From assembly GCA_944328445.1 (NCBI GenBank), contig CALVHO010000007.1, positions 1-64,000 of the forward strand: a DNA stretch of 64,000 bases, given 5' to 3'. The notes beneath the pieces were generated by a model. That model was not told the origin of the DNA, ran no database searches, and saw only the letters and a program-made list of their open reading frames with translations. Source of the stretch: an uncultured Clostridia bacterium. GTDB lineage: Bacteria; Bacillota; Clostridia; Christensenellales; Borkfalkiaceae. This document shows, in pieces, positions 33,785-43,278 of the stretch (its first letter is position 1; each line of letters starts with the position of its first letter). The position numbers were made by a program, and so were the translations under genes.

Positions 33785-34624
33785 ATGTACACCATCACGG
33801 AAGAGGACGTGCGCAACATCGCGGCGGAACTCACGGGCGGCAGGCGCTTTGCCGTCAGCCCGCTCTACGAGGTGATGTTGAAGACCTCGTACCGCGCGAT
33901 CTGCGCCAAGTGCCGCGGCGCGGCCTGCCTGCGCGGCCGCGCGGTGGAGGAGGACATTTTCCAGGACGTATACATCGGCGTATGGACGCATGCCTACCGC
34001 GTCCTGTTCACCGACGACGGCCTCAACACCGATCCCGGCGCGTTCGCGCGCTGGCTGGCGGCGGTCACGAACAACCGCGTCCGCGATTACATCCGCGCCG
34101 CGTCCGCGCAGGACGTGCGCACGGAACCGCACCGTGCCGGCGAGGACGGGGAGGACGAGGACCCGCTGCTGCGCGTCGCCGCGCCCGCCCCGTCCGCCGA
34201 GCGTGACCGCGCCCGCGAACTTTTGTGCGCGGCGGCGGGCGCCGTGATGGGCGCGGGGGCTTCCGTGTACATCGACCTCGCCTGGCTGGCGCACGCGCTG
34301 CTGGTCTTGGCGGAGGGGGAAGAGCGCGGCAGGGCAAGCCGCCTCGTCGCACGGCGCTACGGGGAGCTGACCCTTGCGGGGATGTACGTCTCCGTCGTGC
34401 GCGGGCTGCGCGCCGTCGGCTGGCTGCGCCTCGGCCCCGCGGCCCTCGGGAGGATGAAGCGCCGCCTGCTCGAAAGGAGCGAAAACGGCGCGGTGTACGG
34501 GCGGCGCCCGTTCTCTTCCTTTTTCATGAAGAAGGGCGGCGAGGCGTCGGTCAGCGACTGGGTCAACCGCGTCAACGGACGCATCCGCAAAAAACTGCAA
34601 GCCATGCGCAAGGAGGACGAATAA
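33785..34624 (+). CDS. Sigma-70-like factor (ECF-type region 2)
   Basis: A 279-residue protein. Residues about 40-110 match sigma region 2 (RAVEEDIFQDVYIGVWTHAY followed by FARWLAAVTNNRVRDYIRAA), the core-binding and -10 recognition segment of ECF sigma factors. The C-terminal part does not show a clear region 4 HTH; the segment RRYGELTLAGMYVSVVRGLR could be a diverged one. The gene is followed without a gap by a zinc-finger anti-sigma-like gene, which supports the assignment. The ATG after GAAGGAG was preferred over the GTG overlapping it. It probably controls the island, but no ECF-type promoter could be identified. Confidence 0.7.
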   Translation: MYTITEEDVRNIAAELTGGRRFAVSPLYEVMLKTSYRAICAKCRGAACLRGRAVEEDIFQDVYIGVWTHAYRVLFTDDGLNTDPGAFARWLAAVTNNRVRDYIRAASAQDVRTEPHRAGEDGEDEDPLLRVAAPAPSAERDRARELLCAAAGAVMGAGASVYIDLAWLAHALLVLAEGEERGRASRLVARRYGELTLAGMYVSVVRGLRAVGWLRLGPAALGRMKRRLLERSENGAVYGRRPFSSFFMKKGGEASVSDWVNRVNGRIRKKLQAMRKEDE

Positions 34625-34828
34625 ATGGCGCACCTGACGGAACAGGAGATGGATAAATTCATCGCGCTGGGCGAGGCGGAGCACCCCGACTTCGCGCTGG
34701 CGAGGCGGGTCAATGCCCATTTGATGGAATGCAAACAATGCCGCGAGCGCATGATCGCCCGCCAGGACGCATACGACGCGGCGCACCGCGCGGTCCGCGG
34801 CGCCGAAGCCGCCGACGGCCTTTCGTAA
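34625..34828 (+). CDS. Small zinc-finger anti-sigma-like protein
   Basis: A 67-residue protein whose core NAHLMECKQCRERM has the HX3CX2C pattern of zinc-binding anti-sigma domains. Its start immediately follows the stop of the sigma-like gene, with AAGGAGG inside that gene, so the two are translationally coupled as sigma/anti-sigma pairs usually are. There is no transmembrane segment, so regulation would be cytosolic (redox, binding partner or proteolysis). Confidence 0.7.
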   Translation: MAHLTEQEMDKFIALGEAEHPDFALARRVNAHLMECKQCRERMIARQDAYDAAHRAVRGAEAADGLS

Positions 34829-34864
34829 GGCGGGCGCGGGGCAAACGACGGAGGATAAAAAGCC

Positions 34865-35338
34865 ATGGAAGAGAAGGAACGCAAACAAGCGAGGATCGTA
34901 TTCAATACGTTCTGCGGCATGCTGGAAAAAGAGGGGTGGAAATTTCACAAGGACGAAGAGGGCCTCGGCCTCGATTTCATCGTCCGTGGCGAAGATCTGC
35001 CCTTCCATATCTACGTCAGGATCGATGCGGACCGCGAGCTGATCGATCTCCAAGCGCAGGTCACGGACATGCCGGAAGAAAAGCGCGCCGAGGCGGCGCA
35101 GGCCATCTGCGCCATCAACTACCGCCTGGCCAACGGCTGTTTCGACTACGACTACACCGACGGCGAAACGACGTTCCGCCTGGCCAATTCGTACGCGGGC
35201 AGCATCGTCGGCGAGGAGGCGTGCCACTACATGATCGAATGCGCCTGCCTGGCCATCGACAGGTACAACGACATACTCACCCTGTACAGGCTCGGCGCCA
35301 TGGGCCTGCAAGAGCTGCTCGAAAAGATCAAAGACTGA
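34865..35338 (+). CDS. YbjN-domain protein
   Basis: A 157-residue cytosolic protein with the YbjN/type III chaperone-like fold pattern: FHKDEEGLGLDFIVRGEDLP, then IYVRIDADRELIDLQAQV, and the helix AQAICAINYRLANGCFDYD. YbjN proteins are adaptor or sensory proteins of unclear biochemistry that recur in bacterial conflict and signalling loci. The start follows GGAGGATAAAAAGCC. It may act as an adaptor within this island. Confidence 0.75.
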   Translation: MEEKERKQARIVFNTFCGMLEKEGWKFHKDEEGLGLDFIVRGEDLPFHIYVRIDADRELIDLQAQVTDMPEEKRAEAAQAICAINYRLANGCFDYDYTDGETTFRLANSYAGSIVGEEACHYMIECACLAIDRYNDILTLYRLGAMGLQELLEKIKD

Positions 35339-35407
35339 TACAAAACGGCGCGTGCCGCGGCGGAGGTTTTCCGCGGCGGCGCGTTGCGCCGTACGGGAGG
35401 GATCGCC

Positions 35408-35698
35408 ATGAACAAGTATGACCCGCGGCCCATCGACACGTCCGACGTCGCCGTCGGCGAAGAGATCGCCGCACTTTCCGAAAAGCTGGCGGAAAACACG
35501 CACGACGTATGGGCGCGCGCCCGCCTGGACGAGGGCTGGACGTACGGCGAGACGCTGGACCGCGAAAAAAAGACGCACCCGCTGCTGGTGCCGTACGCCG
35601 AACTGTCCGAAAGCGAAAAAGAGTACGACCGCCGCACCTCGCTCGAAACGCTCAAACTCCTGCAAAAGCTGGGGTTTGCCATCGTGCGCAGGAACTGA
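35408..35698 (+). CDS. Stand-alone RyR-domain protein
   Basis: A 96-residue protein consisting of one ryanodine-receptor repeat (RyR) domain: YDPRPIDTSDVAVGEEIAAL, then LAENTHDVWARARLDEGWTYG and the KTHPLLVPYAELSESEKEYD block, then TLKLLQKLGF. All the usual signature residues (HDxWAxxRxxxGWxYG, HPLLVPYxxLxExEKxYD) are present. Bacterial RyR domains are proposed ligand-binding modules, perhaps for nucleotide-derived signals, and often accompany TIR and phospho-signalling genes. The start follows GGGAGGGATCGCC. Confidence 0.88.
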   Translation: MNKYDPRPIDTSDVAVGEEIAALSEKLAENTHDVWARARLDEGWTYGETLDREKKTHPLLVPYAELSESEKEYDRRTSLETLKLLQKLGFAIVRRN

Positions 35699-35735
35699 GG
35701 CCGCACGCTTGCGCGGCGAAAGGGGAGAGGATACG

Positions 35736-38700
35736 ATGAACGGGCAAAACGGATACGAATACGACGTCATGATCAGCTGGACGGGCAAGGACCGCGCGCT
35801 GAAAAACGCCGTCCGCGACGCGCTCAAAGGGGCGGGGCTGGCGGTGTACGACAGCGAGACGGACTGCGCCGGGCGTTTCCGTGATGATTACGCCCGCGCC
35901 ATCGGCGCGAGCAAAGTTTTCCTCGCGCTCATGTCCGACAACCTGCGCAGCGACCCCAACGTCGGCGGCAAAGGCACGTTCACCGAGGTGCGCAAAGAGT
36001 ACGATCTTGCCCTCGACGCGGACGCGCGCGGCCGCCTCAACATCCAGATCTTCAACGTATCGCCCGATTTCCGCACCAAGAGCGTGTGGGATCTTCCCTT
36101 CGACGACGTCATCGGCCGCTATTTTGCCATCTTTGCCGCGAGCAACGGCTTTTCGCGCATCGACGCCGAACTTGCAGACGGCGCCGTCCCGCAGGACAAG
36201 CTCTATGAGCTTTGCGAAAAGGTGAAAACGCTGGTGCAAAGGCGGGACGAAGGCAAGCCCGTCCCCGCGCAGTACGTGCATTTCGAGGTCGCCGAAACGG
36301 AAATCTACGGCTGCGAGACCTTTGTGGGGCGTGAAGCCGAGATCGAGGGGATCGCCGCCGCCTTCCGCGGCGGCGCGCGCGCCGTCGTGCTCGCGGGCAT
36401 GGGCGGCATCGGCAAGAGCGAGCTGGCCAAGCGCTTTGCGCTGCGCTACAACAAAGAGAACGTCGCCGCCGTGCAGTTCGTCTCCCTGCCCGATACCTTC
36501 CGCGCGCCCGAAACCATCAAAGATCGGCTCTTCTCGGTGCTTAACAATATCCAATATGTCCGCTCCGTGACCGAGCGCATGGCGGGCAAGGACGATGGCG
36601 AGCGGTTCGCCGTCATGCGCGCCGCCCTGCAAACCCTTCCGCCGCACGCGCTGATCATCCTCGACAACGTCAACTTCCCGTACCGCGGGATGCTCAAAGA
36701 GCTGCTCTCGTTCACAAAATGCCTGTTTTTGGTCACCTCGCGCGTCGTCGAAAGGGAGCATGAACGGGCCGCGCAGCCCTGCCCGATCGCCGTCCTGCCC
36801 GAAGTGACCCGCCTTCCGCAAAAAGAGGCGCACGAACTGTTCGTCCGCGAATCGGGCAGGAACGTTTCGGGCCTCGAATTTTACGAGCTGTACCGCCTCG
36901 TGGACGGGCACACCATCTGCCTGTACCTGCTGGCGCGCGTGCTGCGCACCAACCCGCACAAAAAGATCGCAGACATCGCCGAAGAATTTTCCGAGAACCG
37001 CATGCAAGAGAGCGTCCGCCTGCTGCACAACGGCAACGAGAAGAACGCGACTTTGCTGGCGCACGTCGAAGCGCTGTTCAACCTGAGCGCGCTCGGCGAA
37101 GGCTGCGAGCGCATCCTGCGCGGCATGTCCTTGCTCGACGACGGCAAACTCTCTCCGGACGAGCTGCGCGAAGCCTTCGGGCTGGACAACAACAACGAGA
37201 TCGATATCCTCTGCGAAGGCGGCTGGCTGCGCGAAGGCGGCGGGATGCTGTACCTGCACCCCGTGCTCTCGCACCTGGCGGCGTGGAAGCTGCGCCCTTC
37301 CGCCGCGGAGGACGGCGGCATGATCGCTTGGCTGCTGCAAAGGGCGCAAAACGCCGAACAGCTGCCCGTCGGCGGCGCCGTCCGCCTGGAAAACGGCCTG
37401 TATTACGCGCTGCTCGTCCTCGCGCGCGGCGAGCACCTCCTGTGCCGCCCGCTGTGGGAGCGCTTTACCGAACTGAACCACCGCCACGCCGCGCAGGCAG
37501 AAGTGCGTGAACGCGCCGAAGAGCTCTTGCCGCTGTTGAAAGACGCGGCCGAAAAGGCCGCCGTCCGCTCGTATGCGGACATGGTCTTGGTGGAACAGGA
37601 CCCCAACCGTGCCGACGTGCTCGTGGCGTACCTGGAACGGCTCGAAGGCTTCGCGGGCGATTACAAATGGGTATCCCGCATGCTGCCCGAGGTGCTGCCG
37701 CTCGCCCTGGACTGCCCGCGGCAGCGCGGCGCCGCCGCCCGCTGCATCCGCGCGGCGCTGGCGGCCGCCATGGCGGAAAAGGACGATGCCGCCGTCCTGT
37801 CGCTGGGCATGTCCCTTCTCTTTCTGGAAAAGGAACGCGGCTGGAAAAAGACCATCCTCCCCTACGTGCGCGCCCGCAAGCGGGAGGGGGAAAAAGGGGG
37901 CGCGCTGCTGTCTTTGGAGGTCGTGGCGGCAGGTTTGCGCTTCTATCCGCAGGATGCGTTTGATTCCTTCGGGCATTTCGCGGAGGTGGCCTCCGCCTAT
38001 CTGCGGCTGTGCTGCGGCTCTGCCGAAAAGGAGGACGCCGCCCTCTGTCCCGATTTTGCCGCCTTGCGGCGCCACCCGCTGCGCTTTGTGCTGCGTCACC
38101 CGCTCTTTGTCGTGAGCGCTTTTCGGCTGTATAAACGGATGGAGCGGGCCGCCGCGGACGGCTCCGACCCCATGCAGGGAGTTTTTTACCGCCTCAACGA
38201 ACTGGCGGAGGCCGACGAAAACGGCGAATATTTCGACGTGGAGGTGTTTTACGAGGCGCTGCTGGAAACGGCCGGCTATTTCTGCGGCCAAAAACTGCTT
38301 TCCGGCGACCCGCGGCAGCGCGCCCTTAGAGGAGTGGCTCTGCTCCTGCGCTCCCTTCCTGCCGAGGAGCGCCTGGCCCTGTTCGATTACGCCCGCCCGC
38401 GCGCTTTGGGGGAGGACGGGCAGCCCTCGCTGGACGATCTTTCCTCCATGCAGATGTTTTTCCTCATCTGCGACTCCTTTGACGGGGCAGATAAAGAGGT
38501 GCTGCAAGAGGAATACGAGGTAAAGCAGGCGCATCTGCGGGCGCTGCGCTTTCTCTACGCCAAGGACGATTACCGCGTCCTCAACGCCCGTTGGGATCTG
38601 TTTCTGCTTTCCGAACGGCTCAAAGGTTCCGCCGACCCGAACGAGTGCACCGCCATTTTGTTGCAGGTGCTCCGCAGCGGCGGCCGCGCCGATCTGTTGA

Positions 38701-39221
38701 GGCGCGCGGGCATCAAGTGGCTCTCCTTCAAGCCCTCGAAAAAGAGAGGGATGACCCTCTCCGGCTTTGAAAGCGCGGAACGGGCGGCCCGTTCGGTCGT
38801 TTCCGCCCTGTGGAAGGCGGAAGAAGGCCTGTTTTGGCGCGCGTACGCCTTGCGGCAATATGCCGATTACGTCCTGGCGGCGCGCGGCGCCTGCCCCGCG
38901 CAGCCGCAGCTGCCCGCCGCGGCGCTCGGCTGGATGGAGGAAAAGGCGCGCGCCCTCGCGGAGGCGCTCTCCCCGCAGTCTTCACCGAAAGACGTAGATA
39001 TGGTGTACGGTGCCTGGCATTGGTGTTGGTGCCTTTTGTGGAAACAGCCTGCCTCTAAGGACAGGCGCGCCCGCTCTAACAAATTTTTGGACGTGCTGCA
39101 CCTTCTCGAAGCGCGCGCCCCGCAAGCAAGGCGTTGGGAAATGCGCGTCGGCCTGTTGTTTGCACAGGGGATCGTGATGCACGCGGCAGGCGATCTCCTC
39201 CGCGCCCGCGCCCTGTTTTAG
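35736..39221 (+). CDS. TIR-NB-ARC STAND protein, premature stop by frameshift
   Basis: A 1161-residue protein in its current frame. Residues about 6-130 are a TIR domain (YEYDVMISWTGKDRALKNAV, BB-loop region SETDCAGRFRDDYA, and the candidate NADase glutamate in TFTEVRKEYDLAL). Residues about 195-480 form an NB-ARC/AP-ATPase module: FVGREAEIEG, Walker A GMGGIGKSE at 221-229, ALIILDNV Walker B, and CLFLVTSR. A long C-terminal helical, TPR-like region follows and would sense the trigger. TIR domains in such proteins cleave NAD+ or make cyclic ADP-ribose signals. The frame ends in a CTG-TTT-TAG run; a second frame continues the helical repeats. The start follows GGGGAGAGG. Confidence 0.88.
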   Translation: MNGQNGYEYDVMISWTGKDRALKNAVRDALKGAGLAVYDSETDCAGRFRDDYARAIGASKVFLALMSDNLRSDPNVGGKGTFTEVRKEYDLALDADARGRLNIQIFNVSPDFRTKSVWDLPFDDVIGRYFAIFAASNGFSRIDAELADGAVPQDKLYELCEKVKTLVQRRDEGKPVPAQYVHFEVAETEIYGCETFVGREAEIEGIAAAFRGGARAVVLAGMGGIGKSELAKRFALRYNKENVAAVQFVSLPDTFRAPETIKDRLFSVLNNIQYVRSVTERMAGKDDGERFAVMRAALQTLPPHALIILDNVNFPYRGMLKELLSFTKCLFLVTSRVVEREHERAAQPCPIAVLPEVTRLPQKEAHELFVRESGRNVSGLEFYELYRLVDGHTICLYLLARVLRTNPHKKIADIAEEFSENRMQESVRLLHNGNEKNATLLAHVEALFNLSALGEGCERILRGMSLLDDGKLSPDELREAFGLDNNNEIDILCEGGWLREGGGMLYLHPVLSHLAAWKLRPSAAEDGGMIAWLLQRAQNAEQLPVGGAVRLENGLYYALLVLARGEHLLCRPLWERFTELNHRHAAQAEVRERAEELLPLLKDAAEKAAVRSYADMVLVEQDPNRADVLVAYLERLEGFAGDYKWVSRMLPEVLPLALDCPRQRGAAARCIRAALAAAMAEKDDAAVLSLGMSLLFLEKERGWKKTILPYVRARKREGEKGGALLSLEVVAAGLRFYPQDAFDSFGHFAEVASAYLRLCCGSAEKEDAALCPDFAALRRHPLRFVLRHPLFVVSAFRLYKRMERAAADGSDPMQGVFYRLNELAEADENGEYFDVEVFYEALLETAGYFCGQKLLSGDPRQRALRGVALLLRSLPAEERLALFDYARPRALGEDGQPSLDDLSSMQMFFLICDSFDGADKEVLQEEYEVKQAHLRALRFLYAKDDYRVLNARWDLFLLSERLKGSADPNECTAILLQVLRSGGRADLLRRAGIKWLSFKPSKKRGMTLSGFESAERAARSVVSALWKAEEGLFWRAYALRQYADYVLAARGACPAQPQLPAAALGWMEEKARALAEALSPQSSPKDVDMVYGAWHWCWCLLWKQPASKDRRARSNKFLDVLHLLEARAPQARRWEMRVGLLFAQGIVMHAAGDLLRARALF

Positions 39222-39708
39222 CGGAGGGCTCAAACTCGCCTGCCGCAAGGGCGTGTTCCGCGTCGGATCCACGCAAAACTTTCGGGAAGTCCTGCTTTGT
39301 AGGGTGCTGTCCAATGCAAAGTGGATCGTCTCCCGGGATGCGTCTTTTCCGCCCCTTTCTTGGGCGGATCCGCTGCTGAGCAGGGGCGGCCGACGCCGCG
39401 CAAAGCGGCTGCTCGGAGCCGCCGTCACCGCCTGCCTCGAAAGATCCCGCGTGCAGGGAGGGTGGGCGCCGTCGGACGAGGCGGAAATACGCAAAGCGGC
39501 CGAAAGGGATTTGCTCTCCGTGTTTGAAGATCTCGCCGACACGGCGTATGCGGGGCGCGGCACGCCCTTCGGCTTGCCGCCGAAAACGTATTGGCGGTGC
39601 CGTTCCGTGAAAAAATATGTGTTCGCGTTTTTGGAATACGCCTGCAAGGAGTTCGGCGAAAAAGCGACGATCACCGTCAAGAAGCCAAACTGCCAAGAAA
39701 AAGCCTGA
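39222..39708 (+). pseudogene. Out-of-frame C-terminal continuation of the TIR-NB-ARC gene
   Basis: About 160 codons in the +1 frame directly after the premature stop (read ALFSGGLKLACRKGVFRVG..., continuing to VKKPNCQEKA). There is no ribosome site or good start. The sequence is protein-like and helical, and its stop is 13 bp before the next gene, with that gene's ribosome site in between. Removing one T from the TTTT run at 39216-39219 restores a single protein of about 1323 residues. I regard it as the tail of the STAND sensor, detached by an indel. Confidence 0.7.
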
Positions 39709-39721
39709 GGAGGAACGAAGT

Positions 39722-42700
39722 ATGAGCGCTGCGGTCATCATCGTGGCCATTGCCCTCGGCCTGGTCATCGTCTTCGCGGTCTATGCCGTGACCATGTACA
39801 TCTATTGCTACGTGCGCAGCCGCTGCGCGCACCGCAGGTACCTGGCGGAGATCGCGGTCATTGCCGTGGTGGTGTTTTTGAGCTTTGTCATCCGCCTGGC
39901 GGCGCTGCTGAGCTGCGGCGCCGTCACCTTCGGAGGAACGCTCGGCGAATTTTTCCGCGCCGTCTATATGGCGATCGGCGGCCTCACCTTCGAGGGGTTG
40001 GAAGGCACAGGGTCTCTCCCCGCCTGGGCCGCGGTCCTGTACTACGGGGTCACGCTGCACGCGGGGCTGGTCGCGCTCAGCGTCATCACCGCGCGCGTCA
40101 GTTACGAGATATTCAGCACCGTGCGCTATGCCTTCACGCAGCTGTTCTGCTACCGCCGCCGCTGCGACGTCTATCTGTTCACCGCCGTCACCGAAGACGC
40201 GCTCCTTCTTGCCGAGAGCATCGAACAAAAGTACCGCGAAAAACCCAAGGCCGATGCGGCTGCTTTTACGTTTCCCGTCGGCATCGCGGGGGAACGGTCC
40301 ATCCCGTTTAAAGAAAAGCGCCGCTGCCTCATCGTGTTTTCGGGCAACGAGATCGGCCCCTTCGACCACAAAAACGAACTGCACCGCGCCATCATGGGCC
40401 GAGGCTATTATTATATGTCTTTCGGAAAGCGCCGCAAAAAGGAGGAGGAGCTTCCGCTGACCCAAAAACTGCACTTCGCCGTCGTGAACGACCCGTCGGC
40501 GAAGGGGGAAAAGCCGGAACGGAGAGCCCGCCGCTACCGCGATGCCCGCCGCCACGTGTTTGCCCTGCGGCAGGGCAAAGCGCTGACGGGCGAAGAGGCG
40601 TCCAACAGCGATTTCGTGTTCGACGACATCCGCGCTGCGCTGCGCCGCCTGCCCGACGCGGTATTTGAAGACGCCTGCCTCCGATGGGTGTCCGCCGCGG
40701 GCGGTCAAAGCACGGCCGTCGATGTGCCCGCCTTCGCCGCCCCGCCCTGTCTTGCCGCCGCCGACGCGCAGTGCAAAGAGGCGCAGGCAACGCTCGCACG
40801 GGCGGAAACGGCCCGCAAAAACTTTGCAAGCGCCTTCATGCAGAATGCGGCCGCCGCCGTGCAGAAATACCTGTACACCGTCGTCGATTACCACATCCTC
40901 ACCGACGACGAGATCAATTACCAATTTTACGAGACGGAGCTTTGCGGCATCCTGAGCGAACAGCTTTCCGCGCGGCTGAAAGCGGCCTTTGAGGCCCTTC
41001 TTTCCCGCGCCGAGGTCCGAAAAACGGACCCCGACTCCGCCGTGAATGACCCGTTCGCGCCCCTGCGCGAGCAGTATTTTGCAAAGGAGAAAACGGCGGC
41101 GGGCGCGCGCCTGTTCGAGGCAGAAGCGCGCCGCGCCCGTGCGGAGCTCGTGCGGCAGGATGGCGAAAGGATCCAAAAACAGGCCAAACAAGCGTATGCC
41201 GCCGCCCGAACGGAAGAAAACAGGCGCAAAATGCAGGAAGCGGCCGAAGATCTGCGCGTCTACGAGGACGAACTTCGGCAGGCGCAAGAGGACGTCGTCG
41301 TCTGCCGCAGGGCGGCGGACTCCCTCAACGCCCTTGGGGCAGATCCGGGGCAGGCGTGGTTCGTTGCCGCCGTCGCCGAAGACGAGCGGCTGCTCGGCCG
41401 CGTCCGCCGCGCCTTCCAGCTGCACATCTTCAACGAGGCGCAGCTTGCCGCCCGCGACTTTTCCGTCCGCCGCACCGAGGCCTACCGCCGCGAGGACGAG
41501 GCGGAAGCGAAGCTGCGCAAACTTGCGTTCAACGATCTTCCCTGGACGGAAAGACTGTTCCACCGCGACGTCGCCGTTTCCGCCCGCGCGGCGAAAGGGG
41601 AGACCGCCGCGGAGGGCCCGCTCTACCGCGCCGTCGTGCTCGGGTTCGGCAAAACGGCGCAATGCGCCATGAACGCGCTGCTGGTCCAAACTTCCGCCGT
41701 CGACAAGGAGGGCCGTCCCACACAGTTTGTCGCGGACGTGTACGACCGCGCGGCGGACGAGCGCAGCGGCCTGTTCGCTTACACCCACCCGCTGTACCAG
41801 TGTTTCCGCTGCGAGGACTGCCTGCCGCCGGACGCAAAGAAGCTGCAAAAGATGGCCCTGGCCCTCGACGATACCGCGCACCGTGTGCTGTACGATCGGT
41901 ACCGTGACTTTGCCGTCCCGCCCGCGCCTCGTCTGCGGCGAGGCGCGTCGAAGACCGTCAATAAACTGATGGGTTTCCCGCGCATCTGCTTCCACAAAGC
42001 GTCCTGCTTCGACCTCGAATTCATGCGCATGCTCGATACCGACATCAGCGGGGACGGCAGCCCCGTCAAGAGCGAGGTGCGCGCCTTCATCGTCTGTCTG
42101 GGCAGCGACGAGGCGAACATCCGCATGGCCAACGCCCTCATCGACGATTTCAAACACGAGGCGTACGCGCACGGCCCCGCGGACGGGCGGCCTTCGTTGC
42201 AGACCGTCTACGTGCACATCCGCGACGAAAAGAACAGCCACCGCCTGAACTGGACGGAAGAGGACGAGGCGTTTTTCCGCCGCAGCGGCCGCCGCCTCGT
42301 CGTGGTGCGCTTCGGCAACCGCGAGGCGATGTACAGTTACGACGACCTGCTCGAAGAGCGCCCCGCCGAGTACTTCAATTTCTTGTACGACCGCTTCTCT
42401 GCGGGCATTTCCGCGGAGAAAAAGCCCGCATGGGCGCAGAACATGACCGATCTTTTGCAAAAGGCGAAGGATCACCCCGACGATCCGGTGGATCTCGACG
42501 GCTACAAAAACCTCCCGATCTTTGGCGAGGTCTTGCAAAGCGGGCGAGAGAAGCTGCGCGACCGCTGGCTGGATACCGGCGCCTATTTGAAGCAGTCGAA
42601 CGAGTCCGTCGTCTTGTTTGAAGTCGTGTACGAGGGCCTCTTGTCGCAGAAAGGGCTGCGCATGAACGAGTTGCTGCGCATCGTGCGGCTGGAAAAGGTG

Positions 42701-42928
42701 CGCTGGAACCGCTTTTACATGTCCAACGGCTGGGTGTACGGCGAGCCGGACGCTTCGGCGACCAAAAGGATGCGCCGCCGCGGCAAGGAGCACGACGGCC
42801 TGTGCCCGTTTGAAATGTTCAGCCGCGCCAAGGACAAAAAGGGGACGGCCTACATACTCTACGACGCCGCCAACGTGCTCCTGGCCTTGGGCCGATCCGC
42901 CGAAAAGACGGATACGCCCGCGCCGTGA
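39722..42928 (+). CDS. Membrane protein with Rossmann-like segment and RyR-like C-terminus
   Basis: A 1068-residue protein. The N-terminus has four hydrophobic segments (about residues 4-28, 44-65, 78-100 and 112-133), resembling a small channel or sensor module. A large cytosolic part includes a charged coiled coil (about 455-540) and a Rossmann-like segment near 640 (YRAVVLGFGKTAQCAMNALL). Its C-terminus (RLEKVRWNRFYMSNGWVYGE, then KEHDGLCPFEMF) matches the RyR-like pattern RWxxFxxxxGWxYG...H..L.PF. This recalls bacterial TrkA-N/RyR channel-type proteins. It is the last gene before a strong terminator. An ion-flux or membrane-effector role is inferred. The start follows GAGGAGGAACGAAGT. Confidence 0.7.
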   Translation: MSAAVIIVAIALGLVIVFAVYAVTMYIYCYVRSRCAHRRYLAEIAVIAVVVFLSFVIRLAALLSCGAVTFGGTLGEFFRAVYMAIGGLTFEGLEGTGSLPAWAAVLYYGVTLHAGLVALSVITARVSYEIFSTVRYAFTQLFCYRRRCDVYLFTAVTEDALLLAESIEQKYREKPKADAAAFTFPVGIAGERSIPFKEKRRCLIVFSGNEIGPFDHKNELHRAIMGRGYYYMSFGKRRKKEEELPLTQKLHFAVVNDPSAKGEKPERRARRYRDARRHVFALRQGKALTGEEASNSDFVFDDIRAALRRLPDAVFEDACLRWVSAAGGQSTAVDVPAFAAPPCLAAADAQCKEAQATLARAETARKNFASAFMQNAAAAVQKYLYTVVDYHILTDDEINYQFYETELCGILSEQLSARLKAAFEALLSRAEVRKTDPDSAVNDPFAPLREQYFAKEKTAAGARLFEAEARRARAELVRQDGERIQKQAKQAYAAARTEENRRKMQEAAEDLRVYEDELRQAQEDVVVCRRAADSLNALGADPGQAWFVAAVAEDERLLGRVRRAFQLHIFNEAQLAARDFSVRRTEAYRREDEAEAKLRKLAFNDLPWTERLFHRDVAVSARAAKGETAAEGPLYRAVVLGFGKTAQCAMNALLVQTSAVDKEGRPTQFVADVYDRAADERSGLFAYTHPLYQCFRCEDCLPPDAKKLQKMALALDDTAHRVLYDRYRDFAVPPAPRLRRGASKTVNKLMGFPRICFHKASCFDLEFMRMLDTDISGDGSPVKSEVRAFIVCLGSDEANIRMANALIDDFKHEAYAHGPADGRPSLQTVYVHIRDEKNSHRLNWTEEDEAFFRRSGRRLVVVRFGNREAMYSYDDLLEERPAEYFNFLYDRFSAGISAEKKPAWAQNMTDLLQKAKDHPDDPVDLDGYKNLPIFGEVLQSGREKLRDRWLDTGAYLKQSNESVVLFEVVYEGLLSQKGLRMNELLRIVRLEKVRWNRFYMSNGWVYGEPDASATKRMRRRGKEHDGLCPFEMFSRAKDKKGTAYILYDAANVLLALGRSAEKTDTPAP

Positions 42929-42974
42929 GGCGGCGCGGATGCCTGAACAAACGATCTTTCTTTGCCCGTGCAAG

Positions 42975-43004
42975 GCGGGGCTGCTTCGGCAGCCCCGCTT
43001 TTTT
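42975..43004 (+). terminator. Terminator ending the first island operon
   Basis: A 10-bp stem GCGGGGCTGC with TTCG tetraloop and complement, then six T. Confidence 0.9.
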
Positions 43005-43278
43005 GCGCGGGCGGGGCGCCGCGCAAATAAATAAAAAAATTTTTCCGCCTCTTTGCGAAAAACCCGCCGTTGCCGCGTTCAATGGTATGTAAACGGCAAG
43101 GACGGCAGGCGGGCAGGCCCGCCGCGCACAAACCGAGGAGGAACGATCCATGTGAGGTACAAAACGCAAAGCGGCAAAAGCCTGCGGGCGCGCGTTCACG
43201 CCCGCCCCGATAAGGCCGCGGCCCCGCCCGCCCCGTCCGCCGTACAGACAAATTTCAAGATAAGGAGTCCATCGTACC
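43005..43278 (+). other. Spacer before the TerY-like operon, with possible minimal ORF
   Basis: This region must hold the second operon's promoter, but no clean -35/-10 pair is visible (the best -10 is TATGTA near 43086). At 43150 a GAGGAGG site precedes ATG-TGA, a start immediately followed by stop. The overlapping GTG at 43152 opens a 49-residue basic frame running to 43301, past the next start. This could be a translation-coupling leader or a decayed gene. Confidence 0.4.
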
